DNA of 64,000 nt, from contig JAHZHZ010000004.1 in assembly GCA_019419995.1 (NCBI GenBank), positions 90,163 to 154,162 on the forward strand, given 5' to 3'. Shown here piece by piece: positions 34,179 to 41,115 of the stretch (the first letter of the stretch is position 1; every line of letters begins with the position of its first letter). A model generated the notes under the pieces. That model did no database searches and was not told the origin of the DNA. It saw only the letters and a list, made by a program, of their open reading frames with translations. Both the position numbers and the translations under genes were made by a program. This stretch comes from Clostridiales bacterium (lineage in GTDB: Bacteria; Bacillota; Clostridia; Christensenellales; Aristaeellaceae).

Positions 34179-35141
34179 TTGAACTATACGGAGGATGCCT
34201 TTGTGACCATGCTGTTGACCATGGCACTGTCGCCCAATCGGGAGGAATATGCCCGTCCCTTTGGAACCAGCGAACTGAACAGGCTGGAAGAAAAGGTCCG
34301 TTCCGGTGGCCTGTACCACATTGGACGGCTGCTCAATACCGATATTGGCGGGCTGATGTTGAAATTGAATATCTCTGAGGAGGAAGCCTATCGCATCTAT
34401 ACCCTGCTCAATCGCAGTGTTCAACTCTCCTATACGGTGGAGAATTATTTGAAACAGGGCATTGAAGTTGTGACCTGCTATAATGAGGAGTACCCTCAGC
34501 GGCTGAAGCGACGCATGGAGGCAGCTGCGCCGGCGGTATTTTATCGCTGCGGCAATCAGGAATTGATGTCCCGCCCCATGCTGGCCATTGTCGGCATCAG
34601 TGGTGTGAAAACCAGCCCCGAGGCCCGGGATTCCGTGGAATCACTGGTACGCCGGGGAACGGAACTGGGCTATACCATCGTGACAGGCGGGGAATTGGGA
34701 GTTTCCCGCATCGCCATGACGACAGTTGCCCAGGAGGGTGGCTCGTTGGTGGAAGTTCTGGGTGGGGATATGAGCGCACATATTCGGGAGGAAGGGATTT
34801 CCGAACTTCTAAAGCAGGGGCGTGCTGCTGTGGTTTCCCTGGAACATCCAGAGGCTTTGCTGACGGTTAGCCACGCTATTACCCGCAATAAAGTGCTTTT
34901 TTCTCTGTCCGAAGCAGCTTTCATTTTTAATACAGACGGTAAGCGTGGCGAGCTGGACGCCATTCGCAACCGATATTGTGATTGGATTTATGCTTGGACG
35001 GGAGATATCCATAACGAGAGCCTTCTCGCCCGTGGGGCCATTCCAGCGGACAATATTCTTGAGATGGATCTTGTGGATCTAAGCCAACGTTGGAAAAGCA
35101 GTGAATCAGAGCAACTGAGCTTGTTTGATTTGCTGGATTGA
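34179..35141 (+). CDS. Divergent DprA/Smf-like protein
   Basis: 320 aa. The N-terminal half has helical repeats and YNEEYPQRLKRR, as before the DprA Rossmann fold. The fold itself is recognisable (PMLAIVGISGVKTSPEA; IVTGGELGVSRIA; EGGSLVEVLGG; ITRNKVLFSLSEAAFIF; LLARGAI). The usual GSR is replaced by GIS, the SGxAxGID segment is altered and RNR reads RNK. DprA loads RecA on incoming single-stranded DNA; whether this version binds DNA is open. The start codon is TTG, with AAGGCGGGG upstream; no ATG in this frame fits. Confidence 0.75.
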   Translation: MNYTEDAFVTMLLTMALSPNREEYARPFGTSELNRLEEKVRSGGLYHIGRLLNTDIGGLMLKLNISEEEAYRIYTLLNRSVQLSYTVENYLKQGIEVVTCYNEEYPQRLKRRMEAAAPAVFYRCGNQELMSRPMLAIVGISGVKTSPEARDSVESLVRRGTELGYTIVTGGELGVSRIAMTTVAQEGGSLVEVLGGDMSAHIREEGISELLKQGRAAVVSLEHPEALLTVSHAITRNKVLFSLSEAAFIFNTDGKRGELDAIRNRYCDWIYAWTGDIHNESLLARGAIPADNILEMDLVDLSQRWKSSESEQLSLFDLLD

Positions 35142-35216
35142 TTATTCGAGATGCCTGTATGCTTGAATTGCTACAAATATTCAATGATTTCCTGAAATTC
35201 TGCGTCGAATGAGAAG

Positions 35217-35242
35217 GCCGCGTTAATACGCGGCTTTCTTTG
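35217..35242 (+). terminator. Terminator of the DprA-like gene
   Basis: Seven-bp stem GCCGCGT/ACGCGGC with loop TAAT and tail TTTCTTTG. It lies between the convergent dprA-like and dapA genes. Confidence 0.8.
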
Positions 35243-35256
35243 TATGCACATTTACA

Positions 35257-36165
35257 TCAATTGCGGGAAGAATCATTTTCGGAAATCAAATGAAACCGTT
35301 GGAGCTCGCGAATGAGTTGTGACCTCATTTTATCATCCAGAGGTGCCAGAGGGGCACGGAGAGTATCTTCAATTTTACCCATCGATGCCAATGCCGCCTT
35401 TACAGGAATGGGATTGACATCGCAGAACAGGGCGCGGATCAGGGGTAAGAGGTGCAATTGCAGATCCCGGCTGGCATTGAGATCTCCCCGAAGAAAACCT
35501 ATGGTCAAATCATGAATCTGGCTGGGAACGATATTTGCTGCCACGGAGATAACACCCCGCGCTCCCAGAGCCATGTGGGGAAGTACCTGATCATCATTGC
35601 CGCTGTAAATGGCTATTCCATCCCCGACCAGCTCAAACAGGCGCATAGCATGACTGATATCGGCGCAAGCTTCTTTAAATCCACACAACAGCGGGTGTTT
35701 TGCCAGCTCCAGCATCACTTCGGGGGGCATGTTCAGCCCGGTCCTGCCGGGCACATTGTAGACAATAATGGGCACGTTGACGCTGTCTGCAATGGTTAGA
35801 TAGTGGGTAATGAGTCCCGCATTGCTGGCTTTGTTGTAATAGGGAGTCACGACTAACAGTCCGTCAGCGCCCAGCCGGGCCGCTTCGATGGATTGCTCCA
35901 CGGCAGTCCTCGTGGAATTGGAGCCGGTACCTACATAGAGCGGGACGCGGCCGGAACAGCGGGCGACAGCACATTCGATGATGGCGCTTCGCTCGGATGG
36001 GGTGATGGTGCTCGCTTCGCCCGTGGTACCCAACACAATTAAGGCATCAGCCTCCGAGTCGATTTGCCAGTCAATCAGTGCTTCCAGTCGATCATAATCA
36101 ACCCGTTGTCCGCGAAAGGGCGTAACCAGCGCCGTACCGCAACCATAGAATAGATTCCCCTGCAT
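35257..36165 (-). CDS. dapA: 4-hydroxy-tetrahydrodipicolinate synthase
   Basis: Condenses pyruvate with aspartate semialdehyde: first step to diaminopimelate and lysine, and to dipicolinate in sporulating cells. 302 aa TIM barrel with GTTGEASTI (pyruvate carboxylate site), Tyr in VVTPYYNK, YNVPGRTG and the Schiff-base Lys in CGFKEACAD. GGGGAGGG is six bases before the ATG. It is transcribed on its own between the GNAT terminator and the terminator at 35217. No lysine riboswitch fits in the 90-base leader space. Confidence 0.96.
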   Translation of the reverse strand: MQGNLFYGCGTALVTPFRGQRVDYDRLEALIDWQIDSEADALIVLGTTGEASTITPSERSAIIECAVARCSGRVPLYVGTGSNSTRTAVEQSIEAARLGADGLLVVTPYYNKASNAGLITHYLTIADSVNVPIIVYNVPGRTGLNMPPEVMLELAKHPLLCGFKEACADISHAMRLFELVGDGIAIYSGNDDQVLPHMALGARGVISVAANIVPSQIHDLTIGFLRGDLNASRDLQLHLLPLIRALFCDVNPIPVKAALASMGKIEDTLRAPLAPLDDKMRSQLIRELQRFHLISENDSSRN

Positions 36166-36255
36166 GGATATCCCTCCCCGAATCTTTCTTCAGGGACAGT
36201 CTATTGCGGAATATCCATAAAGAGAACCGCGGAGCTAAGACCAGGAGAACTATAG

Positions 36256-36289
36256 AAAAAGCGCGGCGGGTCGATTGCGACCGCCGCGC
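36256..36289 (-). terminator. Terminator of the mazG-guaA2-GNAT operon
   Basis: Nine-bp stem (36261-36269 with 36281-36289) plus inner pairing, then TTTTT on the minus strand, seven bases after the GNAT stop. Confidence 0.9.
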
Positions 36290-36295
36290 ATATCT

Positions 36296-37099
36296 TCAGC
36301 CGATATCAATGCCGGGATAACGCAGGATTAATGCCGATTGGTGGAACCCTGCCGACTCCATGGCGCGTAGTACATGGGGAATGCGTACCTGTACCTCAGC
36401 TGTAGCAAACTCCATGCCGTCTTCGTGGAGGGAAGAACAGGCCAACTCCAGCAGACAACGAGCTACGCCCATCCTCCGCCACTTCTTGGAGGTTTGCAGC
36501 CAGCCGATTACGCCTGCCCTTTCATCCTGCCAGAAAATAATTTCTCCCGCCATGCCGGTAGGCGCCACCAGTAAGATGCGCTTGAAACCTGGCTTACTGC
36601 GAAATTCCTGCAGCCATTCAAAGTCGTAATCTTCGCTGAACAGCTGATTGTATCGCTCCAGAAAGAATTTCTCCTCGATGGGATCGTCCAGATCATCTCT
36701 GACCACCACACATCCAATGGGAATCGAGGTGGTAAGAGCACAGGGCAAATCCTGCCGCATGCGCACCAGTCCATCGTTGTCCTTGAAACCCAAGGTGCGC
36801 AAAGAAATCATGCGCTGATCGTCATCCGGTTCTACTTGGGTAAAAATGCGACAGGGCATATGTGACTGAACAGCCAATTCCTTGGCCCGGGCCACTGCAG
36901 CGCCCAACAGCGCGTCCGGCGCCGGATTGCCGTGAATGTCCAGATATATGCGCATGGGCCTGAGCGGGAAGAGCTGTTCGCTTACATGGGTGTATATGGT
37001 ACAACTGCCCAACGTGGAACCGCTGCTTTCGTCAATGGCCTCAAAACTGTTTTCCAGAGGCTGTCCGTCCACCGATTCCCGGGCGTGTCTCAGTATCAT
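36296..37099 (-). CDS. GNAT-family N-acetyltransferase, two-domain
   Basis: 267 aa. The C-terminal GNAT domain (about 150-260) has the acetyl-CoA loop in SKKWRRMGVARCLLELA and the late AMESAGFH strand. The N-terminal half has a second, weaker GNAT-like pattern (RIYLDIHGNP...AVARAKELA...LGFKDNDGLVRMR), so it may be a tandem GNAT. Acceptor substrate unknown. GGAGG lies about 11 bases before the ATG. It starts 24 bases after the guaA paralogue and is the last gene of that operon, so it may act on that pathway's product or protein. Confidence 0.82.
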   Translation of the reverse strand: MILRHARESVDGQPLENSFEAIDESSGSTLGSCTIYTHVSEQLFPLRPMRIYLDIHGNPAPDALLGAAVARAKELAVQSHMPCRIFTQVEPDDDQRMISLRTLGFKDNDGLVRMRQDLPCALTTSIPIGCVVVRDDLDDPIEEKFFLERYNQLFSEDYDFEWLQEFRSKPGFKRILLVAPTGMAGEIIFWQDERAGVIGWLQTSKKWRRMGVARCLLELACSSLHEDGMEFATAEVQVRIPHVLRAMESAGFHQSALILRYPGIDIG

Positions 37100-37123
37100 G
37101 ATTTAAGTATCCTCCGAATCTTT

Positions 37124-38590
37124 CTATTCCCATTCCACGGAAGCAGTAGGACGCCCGGTAATGTCGTAAACCACGTGAGTGATGCCCGGTACTTCGCCGG
37201 TGATGCGCCGCACGACGGCCTCCATCAAATCATAGGGCAGCTTATAGGCGGCAGCCTTGCCGGCATTGGAGGAGCCCAGCGCCCGCAGCACGCATACATA
37301 GCCTTCTCCCATGGAACCGGGAGTGCGCATATCAGTGAGAATTACAAAATATTGGGCGATTTTACGGGAAAGCGATGCGTTTTCCACTTCCTCCCGGAAG
37401 ATGGCGTCTGCTTCCCGCAACATATTCAGGCGGGCCGGCGTCACTTCTCCCAGGCAGCGCACGGAGAGACCGCAGCTTTCAAAAGAAGGACGGCTTACCA
37501 GTTCCCCGGGGACGCCCAAGTAACGCCCAAGGGCACGAACATCTTCCTTAAACAGTAATTTCAGGGGTTCAATGCGGCGACAACCTTCGATCATGTTGTT
37601 CACCAGCCGAGGGGCACCCTTGAGGATATCCGGATAAATGGTGCCTTCTGCCATACATTCCACATTTCCTGCTTTGATGTATTGCTCAGCGAAGACGGCA
37701 GAAAATTCATCGTGCATGATGCGACGTTTCTCGCTAGGCTGATGGATGCCGGAGAGAGCCTTCATAAAGCGCTCCTGTACATTTAACTCCATCAGATTCA
37801 TATCCATTTGATCTACGAATGCCCGGCGGACAAATTCGGGATCTCCCTTGCGCAAAAGGCCTGTGTTGATAAACAGGCAGGTGAGTCGGTTGCCGATGGC
37901 CTTATGAATCAACGCGGCGGTCACCGCAGAATCCACGCCGCCGGATACAGGGACTAACACCTTCGCACCGCCCACCTCATTGCGTACCCGGTCGATCAAC
38001 TTTGGAGCATAGTTTTCCACAGTCCAGTTGCGGGGGCAGGCACAGATATTTTCTGCAAAATTCTCCAGAATCCTTAATCCATCCGGATCATTGGACTCCA
38101 CATAGAATTGCAGGGCATAGATCCCCCTTTCGATATTGCCGAAAGCGGGAATCAGGCCGGCGGGCGTAGAGGCAATGGCTGCATATCCTTCGGGAAAGGC
38201 ATATCCGTCGATGCGCTCAAAGAAGCGATCGTTTTCATCCAGACCTTCAAACAGCGAGCAATTGGAAAACTGAACAAAATCCTTTCCGTTTTCCAACTGA
38301 ATGCCGCGATGTTCGGTCCCCACTCGTTCAGCCAACATTCTAGCTGCTCCACCAAAGGCCAGCACAGGTACACCTAGAATTTCGGGATCAAAGGGAAGCG
38401 GCTCAGGGCGCAGTTCCCGTGTATCCCCGCCAGCCAGCATCACGCCCCGGGGCTTGCGCAAAATAATTTCTGCAGGATCAGTGCTGCCCGGCAAAATTTC
38501 ACAGTAAAACTGTTCGCCGCGCAGTTTGCGGGCCGTATAATACGCCTGGTTACCGCCAAAATCCAGTATCAATATTAGATCGGTATTCAT
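37124..38590 (-). CDS. GMP synthase paralogue with degenerate glutaminase domain
   Basis: 488 aa, full-length GuaA architecture, but a second copy. The glutaminase nucleophile is missing: GICYGM of true GuaA reads AFGGAA (Gly80), and QFHPE reads QFYVE (Tyr163). The PP-loop SGGVDS (216-221) is intact, so it should still adenylate something. Substrate motifs have changed: KSHHNVGGLP has become NNMIEG, RQPFPGPGL is SRPSFESCGL and GVMGDERTY is GSMGEGYVC. The dimerisation end ITGRPTASVEWE is kept. It may use free ammonia or another amine, on XMP or a different nucleotide. It lies between mazG and a GNAT gene. Confidence 0.88.
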   Translation of the reverse strand: MNTDLILILDFGGNQAYYTARKLRGEQFYCEILPGSTDPAEIILRKPRGVMLAGGDTRELRPEPLPFDPEILGVPVLAFGGAARMLAERVGTEHRGIQLENGKDFVQFSNCSLFEGLDENDRFFERIDGYAFPEGYAAIASTPAGLIPAFGNIERGIYALQFYVESNDPDGLRILENFAENICACPRNWTVENYAPKLIDRVRNEVGGAKVLVPVSGGVDSAVTAALIHKAIGNRLTCLFINTGLLRKGDPEFVRRAFVDQMDMNLMELNVQERFMKALSGIHQPSEKRRIMHDEFSAVFAEQYIKAGNVECMAEGTIYPDILKGAPRLVNNMIEGCRRIEPLKLLFKEDVRALGRYLGVPGELVSRPSFESCGLSVRCLGEVTPARLNMLREADAIFREEVENASLSRKIAQYFVILTDMRTPGSMGEGYVCVLRALGSSNAGKAAAYKLPYDLMEAVVRRITGEVPGITHVVYDITGRPTASVEWE

Positions 38591-38607
38591 GGAGCCACCT
38601 CTTGGAA

Positions 38608-38967
38608 TCAGCGCTTGGGATCATCAGCTTTGACAGGTCTGTGATCCACGATGTCGATCTTGCGAAGAACTTCACTTGTGATGTCAATGCCCAGGGTTCG
38701 CGCCAGCTGAAGTCCGTACATCATTACATCGGCAAACTCCTCGGCGATCATTGCGCAGCGCTTGGGATCATCGCCGGATACCAGCCGCGCAACATCCTCA
38801 GGATTGAGCCATTGAAAATGTTCCAATAGTTCGCTCATTTCCACAGTCATGGCCATGGCTACATGCTGAGGATTTTGAACGCCGTCTGTTCCCCAACCCT
38901 TTCGAAGGCAGAGCGCGTGCACCCATTCCTTCAGGTCAGAGAGATTTGTATTGCTGTCGTTAGTCAT
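38608..38967 (-). CDS. MazG-like nucleotide pyrophosphohydrolase (RS21-C6/dCTPase type)
   Basis: 119 aa helical NTP pyrophosphohydrolase that should turn a nucleoside triphosphate into monophosphate and pyrophosphate. The metal-binding pattern is visible as EMSELLEHFQW followed by EEFADVMMYGLQLA (ExxE...ExxD), and the RKGW/HVAMAM opening is that of the single-domain RS21-C6 group, which includes dCTP and modified-dCTP hydrolases. GGAGG lies 12 bases before the ATG, a loose spacing. The guaA paralogue begins 17 bases later. First gene of the three-gene operon, with its own promoter. Confidence 0.87.
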   Translation of the reverse strand: MTNDSNTNLSDLKEWVHALCLRKGWGTDGVQNPQHVAMAMTVEMSELLEHFQWLNPEDVARLVSGDDPKRCAMIAEEFADVMMYGLQLARTLGIDITSEVLRKIDIVDHRPVKADDPKR

Positions 38968-38996
38968 AAAATGCCCATTCCTCCATTATCTTCTGT

Positions 38997-39025
38997 AGTA
39001 TACCACATATTGGAGTTTTATGCAA
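38997..39025 (-). promoter_or_regulatory. Sigma-A promoter of the mazG-guaA2-GNAT operon
   Basis: Minus-strand TTGCAT (39025-39020), 17-base spacer, TATACT (39002-38997), 30 bases before the mazG ATG. Confidence 0.75.
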
Positions 39026-39084
39026 ATGGCGGGAGGCAGTTCTCAAAAAAAGACCAAATGGCGGGGAATTCTCCAACAAATAGA

Positions 39085-39115
39085 TTTAACGTTTTCCATG
39101 TATAATATGTATAAT
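39085..39115 (+). promoter_or_regulatory. Promoter region of the topoisomerase pair, duplicated -10
   Basis: ATGTATAATATGTATAAT at 39098-39115 is a nine-base direct repeat, each copy holding a perfect TATAAT. The downstream one has TTTAAC 19 bases before it; the upstream one has no good -35. Confidence 0.45.
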
Positions 39116-39135
39116 GACAAAGTGTGGAGGAAAAA

Positions 39136-41100
39136 ATGGCAAAAACGTATTCAGCCAACGATATAACCGTTCTGGAAGGCCTGGATGCAGTGCGCATGCG
39201 GCCCGGCATGTACATCGGTTCGACGGGAAGCAGAGGATTGCACCATCTGATCTGGGAAATCGTGGATAATGCCATCGACGAGGCGTCCAACGGTTATGCT
39301 TCGGAAATCACCGTGACGCTAAAAAAGGATGGCTCCTGCGAAGTTTCGGATAACGGACGGGGCATTCCGGTGGATATTCATCCGCAGCTGGGCGTTTCCG
39401 CGGTGGAAGTGGTATACACACAGCTGCACGCGGGTGGAAAATTTAACGATAAAAACTATGCTTATTCCGGCGGCCTTCATGGCGTGGGCGCGTCCGTAGT
39501 CAACGCCCTCTCTGAATGGGTGGTGGTGGACGTCTATCGGGATTACAGCCATTATCAGCAGAAATTTGAATCGGTGGAGGATGCGAAGACGGGTAAAATC
39601 ATTTCCGGAAGACCTGTGGCGCCTTTGGCCAAGGTGGGAAATACCCGGCGACGTGGCACGCAGGTATCCTTTAAACCCGATCCGAGAGTGTTTGAAGACG
39701 TTCGCTTTAATTCAGATATTGTGCGCCGACGCGTGCGGGAACTGGCCTATCTCAATCGCGGGATACGCTTTGTTTTTACTGATGAGCGAATCAAAGAAGT
39801 GGAACAGCGCGTTCATGAGTATTGCTACGACGGTGGTCTAAAGGACTTCCTGGGTTATTTGAATACCGACAAGACAGTGATCACGGAGCCCATCCTCTTT
39901 GAAAAAGTTCAAGACGGAACGTTGGTGCGTGTAGCCTTGCAATATACGGATTCCTATGCGGAGAATATCTGCTCCTTCGTCAATAATGTGCCTACCTCTG
40001 AGGGTGGAACGCATGAGACCGGCTTTAAGGCGGCCGTGACCCGGGCCTTTAACGACTATGCTCGTCGCATGGGGATTCTGAAGGAAAAGGACAACAATCT
40101 TTCCGGGGATGATTTTCGCGAAGGCATGACGGCGATTGTCTATGCCGGAGTCAAAAATCCGCAGTTTGAAGGACAGACCAAGGGTAAGCTTGGGAATACG
40201 GAAGTGCGTCCTGTATTTGAAAGCGTGTGTTATGAGCAGCTTTCCATCTATCTGGACGATTTGAAGAATCAGGAATTTGCAGCAAAGATCATTGAGAAAG
40301 CAGCCAAGGCGGCAAAAGTGCGCGAAGCGATGCGCAAAGCCAAGGAGATGGCCCGGCAGAAAAACCAGTTGGATGCGGCTCCTCTGGTGGGCAAGCTCTC
40401 CAGCTGCACGGGTAGGAATGCCAAGGAAAACGAATTGTTTATTGTTGAGGGAGATTCTGCGGGCGGAAGTGCCAAGCAGGGCCGTGACCGCCGCTTTCAA
40501 GCCATACTTCCCCTGCGAGGCAAGCCGCTGAACGTGGAAAAAAAGCGGCTGGACCAGGTGCTTCTCAATGAAGAATTTCGTTCAGTGATTACGGCCCTGG
40601 GTACAGGGGTGGGGGAAGATTTTGATTTATCCCATTTAAAGTATGACAAGGTCATCATTCTGTCGGATGCGGATCAGGATGGAGCTCACATCCGTGCGAT
40701 TCTGCTGACTTTCTTCTTCCGATACATGAAGGAGTTAATCACCGATGGGCATGTTTACATCGGGATGCCGCCGCTCTATCGGGTTGCCAAGGGTGACCAG
40801 GTAAACTACTGCTATGACGACAAGGCCTTGGAACAGACCCTGAAAAAAGTTGGCCGGAAGTATACCTTACAGCGGTACAAGGGTTTGGGTGAAATGAACC
40901 CGGAACAGCTTTGGGAAACCACCATGAATCCTCAGGGGCGCCGGCTTGTACAGGTGACGATTGAAGATTTTGCAGAGGTGGATCGTCGAGTGACCATACT
41001 CATGGGCGACAAAGTGGAACCGCGCAGAAATTACATCAGCCAGTATGCGGATTTTAATAAGGTTGACAATTTTCAGCCCGTTACGGGCACGTCAGATTGA
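39136..41100 (+). CDS. Type IIA topoisomerase subunit B (GyrB/ParE family)
   Basis: ATPase subunit, 654 aa. The GHKL ATP site has DNAIDEA, DNGRGIPVD and GGLHGVGASVVNALS; the TOPRIM domain has EGDSAGGSAKQGRDR and DADQDGAHIR. The C-terminal YKGLGEMNPEQLWETTM is present. AGG-rich GTGGAGG lies five bases before the ATG at 39136; an upstream frame extension lacks a ribosome site. It pairs with the subunit A gene 15 bases downstream. Whether this is the cell's topoisomerase IV, its gyrase or a second gyrase cannot be told from subunit B alone. Confidence 0.93.
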   Translation: MAKTYSANDITVLEGLDAVRMRPGMYIGSTGSRGLHHLIWEIVDNAIDEASNGYASEITVTLKKDGSCEVSDNGRGIPVDIHPQLGVSAVEVVYTQLHAGGKFNDKNYAYSGGLHGVGASVVNALSEWVVVDVYRDYSHYQQKFESVEDAKTGKIISGRPVAPLAKVGNTRRRGTQVSFKPDPRVFEDVRFNSDIVRRRVRELAYLNRGIRFVFTDERIKEVEQRVHEYCYDGGLKDFLGYLNTDKTVITEPILFEKVQDGTLVRVALQYTDSYAENICSFVNNVPTSEGGTHETGFKAAVTRAFNDYARRMGILKEKDNNLSGDDFREGMTAIVYAGVKNPQFEGQTKGKLGNTEVRPVFESVCYEQLSIYLDDLKNQEFAAKIIEKAAKAAKVREAMRKAKEMARQKNQLDAAPLVGKLSSCTGRNAKENELFIVEGDSAGGSAKQGRDRRFQAILPLRGKPLNVEKKRLDQVLLNEEFRSVITALGTGVGEDFDLSHLKYDKVIILSDADQDGAHIRAILLTFFFRYMKELITDGHVYIGMPPLYRVAKGDQVNYCYDDKALEQTLKKVGRKYTLQRYKGLGEMNPEQLWETTMNPQGRRLVQVTIEDFAEVDRRVTILMGDKVEPRRNYISQYADFNKVDNFQPVTGTSD

Positions 41101-41115
41101 TAAAGGAGAGCATTC

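Noticed and set aside
36166..36255. Lysine riboswitch before dapA
   Set aside because: Only about 90 bases separate dapA from the upstream terminator, too short, and no core motif is present.
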